DNA from: Xylogone sp. PMI_703
Lineage: Eukaryota; Ascomycota; Leotiomycetes
Assembly: GCA_021399445.1 (NCBI GenBank)
Contig: JAJTUQ010000004.1
Span: 4,526,001-4,590,000, forward strand
Direction: 5' to 3'
Length of the DNA stretch: 64,000 bases
Below are positions 48,076-59,983 of the stretch, one piece after another. Every line of letters begins with the position of its first letter. Position 1 is the stretch's first letter. The position numbers and the translations under genes were made by a program. The notes below the pieces were generated by a model that was not told the origin of the DNA, ran no database searches, and saw nothing but the letters and a program-made list of their open reading frames with translations.

Positions 48076-49302
48076 ATGCATTTTATGGCCTTCTCGAGTG
48101 TGCTGGCGCTAACGACGCCAGCGTTCGCTGCTTCTGTCATTCGATCAAGTATGACCCAAAACCAAACGAATTTTGCAGATGGTTTCGCCAATTACATGAA
48201 GGGCTTTCGAAATCCAAGGATAGAGTCATCCGTTGGCGGGCGTGCTACCTGTATCTCAGGGTTGGTAGACGTTGAAGCATCCGCCATGAATCTGCATCTT
48301 CAGGCTAAGGTGCCAGCGAATTCATCCGATGTCATTGAGCTAATACTTGAGATCTTCCAAATCAACTCAACAGCGGCAGAGCAGTACGGCGGCCTCCCAA
48401 CGAAAGTTAGTGGTACTTATGGCATCTACTCACAGCTCTGCTTTCCAAATAATGCTAAGGCCGATACAACAACAATCCAGTTGCTTACGCACGGTATTGG
48501 CGCTGATCGATCTTACTGGAATATTGCGCCAGACTACTCCTATGTTGACTATGCTGCCGAGAAAGGATATACGACTTTTCTCTTCGACCGTCTTGGCACT
48601 GGTCTCTCTGACCATCCAGACCCAATCCAGATTGTACAACTACCTCTTCAAGTTGAAATTTTACATAAGCTAGTCCAGCTTCTACGCACCGGTGCTATTA
48701 CCGGTCACGCATCTAAATCTGTCATAGGAGTTGGTCACTCATATGGCAGTATTCAAACTCAGCTCGTGACATCGAAGTACCCTGATGATTTCGACGCAGT
48801 TGTCCTAACAGGCTTTACAACGTCTGGAACTGGGATGCCCATCGCCTTCTCAAGCCAGGATCTGGCAATTGCCTCGGAAGCTGTACCTCTCCGCTTTTCG
48901 AATCTATCTAATGGGTATTTGGTTTCTAGTCTCGTTGCAGGTACCCAGGCGTTGTTCTTCCGGGAGCCGAACTTCGACCCAGCAATACTCAATCTAGCTG
49001 ATCTAACCAAGCAGACTCTTACGGTGGGGGAGCTCTTGAGTGCTACACCGTTTGCGATTGCGCCGGAGTTTACCGGGCCCATTGATTCAGTCAGTGGCGA
49101 AAACGATCTGCCCGGTTGTCAAGGAAACTGTTTACTTCCACATAACTTGATAGCAGCTGTCAAAGATGAACTTTACCCGGCTGCAAGTAACAGCTCTGCC
49201 TGGTATATTGCCCCCGGAACTGGACACGGATTAAACTTTCACTACACCACCCAGAAGGCGTACGAGCATATTCATACTTTCCTCAAACAGAATAGGCTCT
49301 AG
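48076..49302 (+). CDS. Secreted alpha/beta hydrolase
   Basis: A single-exon gene of 408 residues with a signal peptide (FMAFSSVLALTTPAFAAS). The hydrolase core shows an oxyanion-side THGIGADRSYW, the nucleophile elbow GVGHSYGS (Ser about 222) and the late GTGHGLNFH with the catalytic His near residue 384. The acid is likely within EFTGPIDSVSGENDLPG or DELYPAASNSS. Cysteines (CLPGCQGNC style: PGCQGNCLLP) suggest a disulphide. Extracellular serine hydrolases of this kind act on esters, lactones or amides. The nearest genes are a YrdC-domain protein and a sulfotransferase-like protein. It has no introns, unlike most genes here. The substrate is unknown. Confidence 0.9.
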   Translation: MHFMAFSSVLALTTPAFAASVIRSSMTQNQTNFADGFANYMKGFRNPRIESSVGGRATCISGLVDVEASAMNLHLQAKVPANSSDVIELILEIFQINSTAAEQYGGLPTKVSGTYGIYSQLCFPNNAKADTTTIQLLTHGIGADRSYWNIAPDYSYVDYAAEKGYTTFLFDRLGTGLSDHPDPIQIVQLPLQVEILHKLVQLLRTGAITGHASKSVIGVGHSYGSIQTQLVTSKYPDDFDAVVLTGFTTSGTGMPIAFSSQDLAIASEAVPLRFSNLSNGYLVSSLVAGTQALFFREPNFDPAILNLADLTKQTLTVGELLSATPFAIAPEFTGPIDSVSGENDLPGCQGNCLLPHNLIAAVKDELYPAASNSSAWYIAPGTGHGLNFHYTTQKAYEHIHTFLKQNRL

Positions 49303-50122
49303 GATGCGGGAATATGCCAAGCGATCCGGTATCCTGGTGTATTAGGAAATAAGCCGAGTTAGAGGGTAATATGCATCAATGAAAACTTAAAGGATTAGAG
49401 TGATATTAGATTATAATTAGATTTTAGATTATATTCTCTTCAATTCTACTTCCACAAAAAGCAAACAAGTCATTTGATTAAGTAACAATTAGGTCAAGAA
49501 GAAAGAATGTTTCCAATTGGTAATAATTATACATTAATAATTACTGGTTAAAGGGCTCTAAGCTCATAGCTGTCGGAATATTACTGTTCCGATCAAAGAC
49601 AGAATTAATTGAATTGAATTAGGTATCCTACCAGGTATTTACAATTATATTTATTAAAGGAAAACATGTAACAAGACTATAAAATGATAGATATCTCATA
49701 TTGGGCATTTAGCCTATGTTGAACAAGTATGGAAAACTTGCTGTAGTTTTACACACGTCCACCTGATACAGCCACTTTCGGGTGTTATTGGAGGCCATTC
49801 CCGCGTGCGCCTACGCTTACGCTTTTGTCGGAGCATCACGGTTCCGATCGTAGCTTCAAGCAAAGAGTTATTTGAACCGTCTATTCTCCTATGCAACTAT
49901 GGAACAACTTATACTGGCGGTTACTCTAGTGAGCTAATGAGAGAATAGCCTCGCATTGAAGGCTTTTTACAAGATTTTTTGCAACGTTTTAAATATATAC
50001 CTAACTCGAGGGTGGCTCCGATTAGGCTCTTCGCACTTGTAACCCTATTGTTCTTACAGCTTTGCACATTCTCATTGATTCTGCCAGGAGATCAAACCAG
50101 TTAGATAGTTAGAGCAGAAAAG
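49303..50122. other. Intergenic, very AT-rich
   Basis: 820 bp, strongly AT-rich at about 49380-49700. A minus-strand frame at 49714-49896 has no recognisable content. Confidence 0.4.
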
Positions 50123-50864
50123 ATGGAGATCATCGCACTGGGAATGTGTCGAACCGGGACACAGTGTATGCAGTGTCTTCATATCCGGACTTTTCCTCGT
50201 TTATACTAATTCTATCGAACAGCGCTTGCTGATGGCTTGGGCGTTCTGGGCTATGGTCCTATTTACCATATGCGAGAAGTCCACAAGAATGGTCACGGCA
50301 AATACTGGATGAAGGCCTTGGAAGCCCATTTTGAAAGAAATTCCGAACCGTTTGGACGCAAGGAGTTTGATGAGTTCCTTGGTAATTTTGCCGTAAGCAT
50401 GTTATTTAGTTGAACTCTTGGGTTTGGCCTATAGCAATATCAAGAACAGTAGCTTACGTTGGTCCTAGGGTGTATCGGATCTCCCAGCGGCAATCCTTGT
50501 TGAGGAGCTGATGGATGCATATCCTGACGCTAAAATCATCCTTACAACTCGGGATGAGGATAAGTGGTTTGAGAGCATGAAAAGCACAATTTGGCATGCC
50601 GAATCTGTATCTCCTCTTGGCCAGAGAATGAAGAAGTGGTTATGGGGAGAACACCCACAAGAGACTGGGAAAGCTGTTTTTAGACAGCATAATCTGAAGG
50701 TCATAACAGCAGCAAAGGAGAGGGGAAGGCCAATCCTGGAATATGAAGTTAAGCAGGGATGGGAGCCTTTATGCAAGTTTTTGGGAAAGGAGATACCAGT
50801 CGGAGTGGAATTTCCTCGTAACGATGACTGGGCAAGCTACAAGAAAGAGCATGGTCTGGCTTGA
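50123..50864 (+). CDS. Sulfotransferase-like P-loop protein (fungal Sulfotransfer_4 type)
   Basis: Three exons (50123-50165, 50223-50392, 50469-50864) join in phase to 202 residues. The N-terminal P-loop is split over the first intron: MEIIALGMCRTGTQ|SALADGLG, where most relatives have GLPRTGT. Later ILTTRDEDKWFESMKST (the sulfate/PAPS 3'-phosphate-binding region), EVKQGWEPLCKFLG and FPRNDD are typical of the fungal family. Members are presumed to move a sulfo group from PAPS, but most have no proven substrate, and many may act as other P-loop transferases. It is slightly short compared with common 220-280-residue members. It is cytosolic. Confidence 0.88.
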
Positions 50865-51522
50865 GATCGTGTCAATGTTCTGATCAGAGGAAATATCTTG
50901 ATGTTCCTGTGAGACTACTCAATTTGTTGTCATCGCTTGCTTTAGTAGAAAGCTTACGGTTAGAGATTGTTGAGAGAGCCTCGGCTAGATCAGGTGACAG
51001 GCCGCCACCTCCACCACCTTCCTGTAAAATAGCTTTGCTGTAGCAAAATACATCTCCATGCGCTTCCTACAGAGATAGTTGATCGAATATATGCTAACCC
51101 ATGATTTTTACTATAGTCAAACACAGCGATCAGCTGATACAGATTGATGGAGCCGGCTTGATTACCTCTGGCTGGAGCAAAATAATATCAGATGTCTAGG
51201 TGAACACCCAGAAGGCGGTAGCTAAGTTAGGAGCCCCTTGCTTTACGCGAGACATCAACTAGCCCACTTTTGCATTTCCAGGTCAGGCGCTGTATACAGC
51301 ATAAGAATGTAGATCATACAACTGCTCTTCTTCAGTCCAGCATTTAGGCTAAAAGGCGGAGGTCTGCCGGTACCTGGAATCCATACCCGCATCCCATTTG
51401 TATCATTGGTGCATACCATAGCAGCATTTATATCTCTTCCGTGATACGTAGGTTCCCACGGGATGGAATCCCATACTGTTGTCAACTTCTATGATAGCCT
51501 ATATTACTTAAAATACTAAATC
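50865..51522. other. Intergenic
   Basis: 660 bp without a supportable gene. A minus-strand open frame at 51255-51485 has no known features. The right end carries the PhyH-like promoter. Confidence 0.4.
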
Positions 51523-52689
51523 ATGCCTTCTACAATTGATAATCAATACGCTCTCACTGAAGAGCAGAAAGAGCATTGGATGAAGCATGGTTTTATCAAA
51601 TTAACAAACTGCTTCACTCGCAAACAGGCTGATAACTTTACATCATCCATCTGGAGTCGTCTGGGCGCATCCCCAGACGATCCTTCAACATGGCCGACTG
51701 AGAAGTTGAACATGCCTGGCCATATGGTCGTGTCTGCGGCAGAATTTGCGCCCAAGGCCTGGGCAGCCGTGTGTGAGCTGGTTGGCGGCGAAGACAGAAT
51801 TGTTGAGTGGGCCAAAGATTGGAAGGATGCCTTTATTATCAATATGGGCAAGCCCGAATACAAACCGGATGATCCACTAGACTATCGCACACTGGATAAC
51901 TGGCATAACGACGGCGACTGGTTCACGCACTTCTTGGATAGTCCCGAGCAGGCTCTCTTGATCATACCTCTGTTTACAGATATCAAGCCTAGGGGTGGTG
52001 GAACGGTCATCTGCACAGATGGTATCAAGCCAATTGCTCAGAGATTGGTATGTCAGGAAGCTTGTATAAATCATAACAAATAACTTATTGTTGTATACAG
52101 TACGATCATCCAGACGGTATGACCCCATTCATGGCGAAGCGAGGGACCCCAGACTTGCCTCAGGGCCCAGAGCGACGTGCATACTGGAACAGTTTGGTTA
52201 CGAACCCAGAGATAACACGAGAGGAGTCGTTCCATGAGGCTTGTGGCAGTGTCGGCGATGTTTACATACTACACCCCTTTATGCTTCACTCTGCCTCTCG
52301 AAATCTGCTAAGGACCGTCCGCATCATTACCAACCCTCCGGTGGCACTCAAAGAGCCCTTCAACTACAACCGAGCAGATCCTAGGGAGTACAGTCTGGTC
52401 GAGAAGAAGACTCTTCATGATCTTGGTCGTCCGGAAGGTCTTTCGGAGTGGAAAATTACCATGCCTCGAGAGAGGGTTATACCAGCTCGTGTCAAGGCAA
52501 GTTACCTGTCGATTCATTCATCGCCACTTGTTCTCCTCTCTTTATTCTTTTCATAGTAGGCTGACCATACATATGTAGAGGCAAGAAGAGATGAAACGTA
52601 AAGAACTGGAGAGGTTAAAGAGGGATGGAGTCCCAGTCACCAAGGTTGAAGGGGCGAGAAAGCTTCAATCGCTTGTCTATCCTTCTTGA
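51523..52689 (+). CDS. Phytanoyl-CoA dioxygenase (PhyH)-family 2-oxoglutarate oxygenase
   Basis: Three exons (51523-52047, 52101-52496, 52579-52689) join in phase to 343 residues. The Fe(II) triad is visible: NWHNDGDW (H128, D130) and MLHSASRN (about H238), with an arginine for 2-oxoglutarate about 11 residues later. The last intron uses a GC donor (AAG|GCAAGT). A charged C-terminal tail (RKELERLKRDGVPV) follows. PhyH relatives hydroxylate small molecules and CoA esters, and fungal members occur in specialised pathways (for example, oxidations on terpenes and meroterpenes). It is cytosolic or peroxisomal; the C-terminus (YPS) is not a PTS1. It is convergent with a sugar-type MFS (218 bp between stops). 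Confidence 0.9.
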
Positions 52690-52907
52690 GGATGTTTTAG
52701 CAAAAGTAGTTTTGAGAGATCCAACGAAGGAAATTTTTTTAACGTCAAGACTGCCCAGTTTTGTATTCATGGAGAAATGGTTACAGGCTGTATATATTAT
52801 AGATGCAGGATTTCTGTACTCCTTGTGTTTCTCTTCAAACATAGTTATTGCCTTCGGGTGACAAAAGGCTATTTAAGTTGTGAACTATAACTATATACTT
52901 CGAGCCC

Positions 52908-54922
52908 TTACAGCTCACGACGTGTGGTCTCTACATCTTCTATCTCTTCGACATGCACCTTATGGTCAACCAGTTCTTTCCCCGCAACATTTGCATCCTC
53001 ACCATCGAAGAGACGGGCGATTTCTTCAAGCGTAGGACCCTTTGTCTCCACAAAGAGGAACCAGACGGCGAAACATTCAATGACAAGGATAGCTATGTAG
53101 ACAAAATAATACCTCCAGCTGAGATGCTGCAGACCAATGGGATTCACTATTGCGCAATGTCAGTATATTTACATCTTAAAGAAAAGTTAACTGGGAGTAA
53201 TACCGTATTGATTGAAGATTGAAGCAAGAGCCTTGCATGCATAGAGAATAGCAATACCCTTTGCTCGGAGGTTGAATGGGATAATTTCAACAGGGTAGGC
53301 GACTGTTAGACCGGGATACGCTACTCCGATGGAACCATTGAATAAAAAGATCATCGCAACAACAGCAGAGCCGGCAGAAGTACTTCCTGTCTTGCTGTAG
53401 ACGGCCGAGCAAGCAGTCCAGATGCTGAAGACGATCAACATTGCGATGGCGGCAGTCATGAACAAAGGTCGTCGGCCAACCTTGTCAACGAACATACAGG
53501 AAATACAAGAGACGATCAGTGACCAGATGGTGAGTCCGCCGTTGATGATGGTTTGGTCGTGAGAACTTTTAATTCCGACAGAGTTGAGGATGCTGTGGAG
53601 GTAATAGGAGACCAGCCCGTTGCCTGAGCACTGGGAGAAGAAAGCAACTAGGAATATGAGCAGCAGGCGCTTCCTGTTCCCGGGAGTCCTCACAAAGTTG
53701 TCCCAGCCCGTCTTGGCATTGATTTTTTCAAGACGAAGAGTCTCTTGGATTTCGTAGAACTCGGACAGAACGAATCGATCATTGGCGTCACCTGCAGCAT
53801 GGTACTTTTGTCTATGTCAGTGGGTCCATAGGTGAAGCTGTTTGAGAGATGAACTGACCTTCACCAAAATAGCGAGAGCCTCATCAGAACGATCCTTCGA
53901 ACAGAGCCATCGAGGGCTTTCTGGCACGAAGTAGAGTAATGAAAGTTGAAGGGCAGGCATCGCAGCCTGTAAGGCAGTAGGAATGCGCCATCCTGCATCG
54001 GTGGTATACTTAACAGTACCAAACACTGTCCAAGCCGCGATAATTGCGCCAAGGGACTGTTATCCTGTCAGTTTCTGACCTTGTTATCTTATGTATTCGA
54101 GAAACATTACATAAATAGAGTTGTAGCTTTCAATTATATTAGCTGGATAGTCTAGATGAGTATGAAGAATACTTACAGAGTTGTGATTCTTCCTCTATGC
54201 TGTGGGTGAGCTAGCTCTGTAACAAGGACTGGTGAAGAGCCCTGAGATATATTTGCTCTATTTCCAATAATCAGCATTACATGATTATATATTAAGTTCG
54301 TATGGCGGAGTAACATACCCAAGGCCAATTAAGAATCGACCTCCAATGAACATGCTGTCATGGTGACCAGCGGGAACCACTTCACATCAATGTCAGCATC
54401 TCTCACTTCTCATTTCTAGCAAGCACCCTAGAGAGGAAGTTACCTTGGATAATTGTGCCGATAAAGACCATGAACAAGCCGATAGAAATACCTACTTTCC
54501 TGCCCAGATGGTCGGCAATGTAAGCACTGAATGGAAGTGCGCAAAGCCCACCAATGTTGTAGATGGCATTGAACAATCCAAGTTCAGAGCCTACGGGGTG
54601 GTTGTAGTCTAGAGATGTAGTTAGTCATAATGCCGACTTTAATATTTGATGCCAAATATCAAATATCGTAGAAGAGTAACTAACGGGTCTGCCACGGGGG
54701 CAAGCTCTGGAGACCATTGAGAAGACTGCTGTCATAACCGTTGATGGTCGCATTCAGGAAGAGGATTGGGATCAAACAATATAATTTTCGCAGTCCGCTA
54801 TGTTTGTACCATGTGATTTTGGGGATCTCCAGCCCGTGGGCATGCTCGTCTGCATAGGCATTGGCTTCAGAGACACCAATATCAGCCCGCTTTTCGACAT
54901 ACTCTGCTGCTTTTTTCTCCAT
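52908..54922 (-). CDS. MFS sugar transporter (lactose/hexose permease-like)
   Basis: A multi-exon gene from ATG 54922 to a stop at 52908. Sugar-porter signatures are visible: GYDSSLLNGLQSLP after helix 1, DHLGRKVGISIGLF, PESPRWLCSKDRSDEAL in the loop, VDKVGRRPLF, and a late FVETKGPTLEEIARLFDG. The central exon contains FLVAFFSQCSGNGLVSYYLH. This pattern fits fungal lactose or general hexose/disaccharide permeases, which import with protons at the plasma membrane. Introns interrupt the first half frequently. It is convergent with a PhyH-like dioxygenase. The exact sugar cannot be predicted. Confidence 0.9.
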
Positions 54923-56157
54923 GATAGATCACAACAGATACAATTCAGAGCAATGTTCAAAAAGATTAGGGGTACTTCTAGGGAGGAGCTCGCTTTGACT
55001 TTAAATTGTTTGCTAGGGCTCCAAGTCTAAGTCCCATACCGCACGGGCGGTGAGGGGAAGTTATCGGGGCTATATCACGCACATCGCGATCCTATACGCT
55101 CTACATGAGCGATGCCTCTAAATCGGGTAAATGAAGATAGACTTATTAGATGGGTTTAGCTAGGAACTTGCTGCCCAAAGATCCAAGGTTGGATAGATGC
55201 CCCCCGCAGTCGGGGAAAGGACGGGATGCTTTGGCATGGGATAAGAGTGGGATATCTCCAACAATCTGGGGTTTGTTCCCTGCCATCACCAGAAATATGG
55301 GGAAATAACTAGGCTTCATGAACGGATAAATGAGTGGCACAGACTTGGGGGCGAAGGGTAAATGAAACATGGGAAAGATCCAAGATCGACGGGGATTATT
55401 GTGAGGGATAACACTTCCTGTGGGCGATCTTTCTCTAGTTATCACATCCGTGTACTATTGCTTATGCAGGGATACATTATTATATGCATTAACCCCCAGA
55501 AGTTTTATAGGTACTAGCGAATAACTCTTACTTGTGAATTAAAGAGCTAAAGATAACTTGCATTCTATCTTTAAAACTAGTCATTAACATATATCAGTAC
55601 ATCGCCCTTGTGATTGTAATGCAAAATTCTAGCCACAAATCGGTCTTCCTTCGCTCAGTGCCGCCAATCTTGCCGACAGACATGACATCTTGTTATTTAA
55701 CTAGACAGTGGTAAATGCATTAGCTCTCATGATTATACCAACCGTAGTGAGAAATTAATGTTAGTAGTTGTTATTAGTTAAATTCATACTTGAATATATT
55801 TATTCATCTTAAGTTTACATTATTGTGACGGAATTATGATCTAAATTTTAACATTAAAGAATAGAGATAAAATTTCAGCGAGAAAAAACCGTTCTTTTAT
55901 ACAAGATGCTTTAAGTTTTAAGGTAACTATATGTAACCTTTATGTGCTGCTTGAAAAGATCTTTGATCATCCACGCACATTATTCTACCGAACATAACCG
56001 CTAATGAGTTGATGCTGGTCTTTTGGCGAGAGGCACACTTTTGTGCTGTGCCACATCTTAGGAGACTACTTTCCTCAGCAACAAAACAATTATCTTTTAG
56101 AATAACACAAGGATTACGTGCTTATCAACCAGAAGAGAACTGCATTCAGGTACCCTA
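54923..56157. other. Intergenic, partly AT-rich
   Basis: 1.23 kb between the divergent MFS and HET genes. AT-rich tracts lie at about 55560-55960. The minus-strand frame at 55146-55445 has no recognisable content. Confidence 0.4.
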
Positions 56158-58099
56158 ATGTCAACTGTAGCTCCTACCGCCAGCCTTTACAGCGCTCTCG
56201 CTAGCGTTGATGAGATCAGGCTCCTTCACCTAGAACCCACCTCCAGCCTTGATGATACTTCAGTGAGATGTACTCTCAAACATGTGAGGCTTTCCGCGAA
56301 GCCCCGATATGAAGCATTGTCCTACATGTGGGGACCCAAATCGATGAAGTTGATAGAACTTAATGGGGTGCAATGTGAAGTCCGGGAGAATTTGTGGCAG
56401 GCACTCATCCATCTCCGAGAAACTAACTCCACGAGGATCATCTGGATCGATGCTGTTTGTATCAATCAGAATGATATCGAGGAGCGAAACAGTCAAGTGA
56501 GCCAAATGGGAGCAATATATCGTAAGGCATGGAGAGTTGTGACTTGGCTGGGACCAGAAGACCCATCAACGGAGCTTGGTGTCTGGGCGCTGAATAACCA
56601 CACTAAATACCTCTCACAGTCAATATCAGAACACTGGATTAATCAACTAAAGGCAGTGAAAAATCTATGTGATCGCGGATATTGGACGAGGCTCTGGATT
56701 ATCCAAGAAGTGCTATCAGCGAAGAAGGCTCTGTCACTTGAAGAGATGAAGTCAAAGAGGATGCTTCTTGTTCTCTGTGGTCAGAGATCATTTGATCTCG
56801 CAAATCTATACCCGTTAGCCAAAATGCGAATACCGGATATAGGAGCAACTGATCAGCATGTTAATTCGCGGGCAAAGGTTGTCCTAGATGGGATATCTAA
56901 CAGTTTCGCAGCACATCTTAGTACAGCCTATCAGCCGGCTAAACAGCGAAAGTCTGCACCAATTGGACCTGACCCCCTTATGTGGCTCATTGCAGCTTAT
57001 GGATCCTCTGAGTGCGAAGATCGCCGAGATAGGATATTTGGGTTGCGGAGCCTAGCCATGGAGTGCTGTCAGGAGGCTATGAAAGTGGATTACTCAATGC
57101 CAGTTCCAAAGCTGTATGAGATCCTCGTTGAACATTACGTTGCAGCTCATAACTATCTCGGATCGTGGTACAAAGTCCCTGAAGTCTTCCACAGGGTCCA
57201 TAACTACCTCGGAATAACCCTCAAAGAAGTAGTTAATATTGGGCTAGATTCTCAACGAACCTTCACTCACTCATATTCGAGTTCCGATTCAGAGCTTCCA
57301 TTTTACACTACTGGCAAAGTCCAGGATTGGGTCAGATATACATCAGAGCTCATCAGCGGGCGAGCACGGAGACAACCCAACTTACGTAACGGATTCTTGT
57401 TTTAAGGCTATTAACTACCAGCTTAAATATAGTGAAGCCCAATCTGTAATTGTTCAAGACTCAGGAGTGTCAAGTGAGACTGATACCGTCTTGGCTTTTG
57501 GAGGAGAAAGCAGTGCATATGCAACCATACACCGAAGTCGACTCGGTGGCCAAGAGTCCCAGGCAAAATCAGGTTCAGGCTCAAAACCGTTAAATTCTCT
57601 GCATGAGAAGTTGGAGGCACTAGCCAGAAAATTACCAGAGCACTACAGATTAGCGTTTGACAACTCTGGTCTGCTAATTCTCGTTCGCTCAAGTTCCAAA
57701 GTTGGCGACATAGTATGTCAGTTCAAGGATGCAAATATTGTATTGATCATCCGCCCAAGGAAAGACGGTAAAACAATCATACATAAACGCAAGCACAACT
57801 TCATGCCATCATTTATATCCCTACGAGGAAGACCCGTGTGCGAATTGGTCGGTCGTGCCGTTAGTCTCATTCCCTTTGTGCGTGGCCGGCCAGTAGAGCT
57901 TCTTGGTTATGCGAATGACTTATTTCGTCTTGAAAACACGGGTGAGACTGATGATGTGGTGTGCCTCTACCTCGATACCCACATATTACAGCTCTTGACT
58001 GTTGTTTCTAGCACTCCTAATCCGAGTGCACTTGTCATTAAGGCAAGCTCATTGTCAGAAAATGTGTGGCTACCCGTCCGGCGGTCCTCGCAGCCCTAG
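56158..58099 (+). CDS. HET-domain protein, reading frame broken near 57400
   Basis: The first frame (56158-57405) gives 415 residues. The HET domain starts with LHLEP and reads through YEALSYMWG, IIWIDAVCINQNDIEERNSQV and YWTRLWIIQEV, all diagnostic. EDRRDRIFGLRSLA and the DYSMPVPKLYEILVEH segment follow. A second frame (from about 57406 to 58099) gives the usual HET C-terminus, with a CQFKDANIVLIIRPR stretch and ending in a VCLYLDTHILQLLTVV run. They are one base apart in frame. A good-looking intron (GTAACG..ATATAG, 57385-57431) would remove the stop but leaves the wrong phase, and other pairings are weak. The gene is either frameshifted or uses an unusual splice. HET proteins trigger incompatibility-linked cell death. 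Confidence 0.8.
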
Positions 58100-59179
58100 C
58101 ATATTATTGTAATACGTTCCTTGGAGACTCTCGTTGTAAATAAATCTATGAGAGAGCGTGTAACCATCATTTCTCGGTGCAGTAGATTAAAATGATATAT
58201 TCCTTCAGGATGTATTTTTGCATACTTGTATCGATATATCTACGACTAAGGGAAATTGCAGTTGATTGGATGGTGATATTTTCCGTGATTGGTGTAATAT
58301 TATTTCCATAATTCTCATTGGCAACTTTATTATGAGCCGCGCTAGAACAAAGCTTCTTTCGGGTTTAACCAATCGTACTGCATGAAGAAGCTCGGCACAG
58401 GCCTCTTCCCAGTGGGTATAACCGGACAATAGACTGCGGTACCGTACCTCGACCGGCAAAGGTCTTGTCAGTATCTCACGCATTGGCCGAAAGACCTACT
58501 TGCAGAAGCAATGCCTAGAGCTCCTTAAATCTCTCGTGAAGTCTGGATGGTTGCCGACTGACAAGCCATAAAGGCACAAATCATTGGATCCCGTTTCCCA
58601 GTACCCAGACATGGAGCCGAAATCTGTCTTTGGGTACCTCAAGCACTTCCGGATTGGACCACAGGGGGCTTTGAAGCTGTCCCTATCAATTTTTGCGTCG
58701 ATGTAGTGGGGAATATAAAAAAGACCCGGGGTTGATTTTGGTTGGACCCGGCCCAGACGAGTATATCAAGATCGTCAATCGGATTGAGGGTATTACTGGA
58801 TGCATCGGTAAAAAGCTCATCCACCATTGCTTGTCTTAATTTAAAGGAGCAAAAAGGCTAATGAGACAGTGGAAGCTTCACCAATAAAAGAGATAGTAAC
58901 TGTAATAACGGTAAGTACGGAGGTAAACTCCTACGCGAATACGCCATTGCAGATCAAGCAGCCCAGCCACGCAGACGTATACAAGGTAATTCTAGGCAAA
59001 CCTCCTGAACTCGGAATTTCCGATTATCCTATAGCAGAAGAAGTATTTGTCATTCATTGTATTCTTTGCTTGGCAATAGCATATATAGTCAGCTTCTGAA
59101 ATTTTGAAATCGATCTGACAAAGAACTATAAAGATTTAAGCTAATAAAAATTCCGAACCATCACAAAATCTTAGTCAGT
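58100..59179. other. Intergenic / unassigned
   Basis: 1.08 kb. Minus-strand frames at 58205-58483 and 58639-58827 are open but show no recognisable family. The peroxidase promoter lies at the right end. Confidence 0.35.
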
Positions 59180-59983
59180 ATGAAGCTTCTCTATCTCTTG
59201 TCTCTGGCGGCCGTCACTATAGCGTTCCCGAGCCAAACTCGGCCTTACAAGAAACCGGGAGCCGGTGACTCTCGCAGTCCATGTCCGGGGCTCAATGCTC
59301 TTGCCAACCATGGCTATCTGTATGTATATCATTGTTGCCGACTATTTGTCAATAGTAGACACAGTTTAGTTCAAAGAGACTGATAAATTGGGAACAGTCC
59401 ACACAACGGCCGAGGCATCACTGGACCCCAGATGATCGACGCTTTCTCCAAAGCCATGAACTTCCAGACAAACATTTCTCAGACCGCCGTGAATGCAAAT
59501 TTCCTGCCACTTGGCCTCGATCCGGTGACTTCGGTAGTGGATTTGGAAGACTTCTTTGTCCCCAACGTGACCGACCACCGTTGTTCGGTAGCCCGCGACG
59601 ACTACCAGCACCCCCTTAATCCTCACCGGATTGCCCTTGCAGTGGCTCAAGGTGGTGGCAAGACCATCACCCCCCAAATCTGGGGAAAGTCTCGCGTTGC
59701 TATCGAACATTTGACTACGAATCCGCCACCTTATAGCAATGATATTGCCGCCGGAGAGGGTACCGCCGGGCTGATGTTTTTGTCTGTATCACAAGACTCA
59801 CGCAACAATGGTGACTACGCGAATGTCCAGGCTCGCAAGGACTGGCTTACTGTCTTCATGCAAGACGAATTCCCCATAAAGCTGGGCTGGAAGCCGCAAG
59901 TAGTGCAGCCGACCATCGATGACTTGGTAGGGATAACTGGTGCAATTACTGCAGCCAGGACCCAGGTGCTGAATTCCCATTAG
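59180..59983 (+). CDS. Secreted heme-thiolate peroxidase (chloroperoxidase/peroxygenase family)
   Basis: Two exons (59180-59319, 59398-59983) join in phase to 241 residues. A signal peptide (MKLLYLLSLAAVTIA) precedes the heme-ligand motif SPCPGLNALANHGYLPHNGR. Its Cys binds iron, as in all 'family 2' peroxidases. Members oxidise halides or hydroxylate organic compounds with H2O2. The second motif normally reads EHDASL/EHDAS. Here the comparable place reads TDHRCSVARDD, so the acid-base Glu is not in its usual position. The protein is about the length of short UPOs (240-260). It is extracellular. An upstream hypothetical region separates it from the HET gene. Confidence 0.9.

Noticed and set aside
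58205..58483. Minus frame of about 92 codons with helical-looking text
   Set aside because: No start context or homologous motif was recognised.
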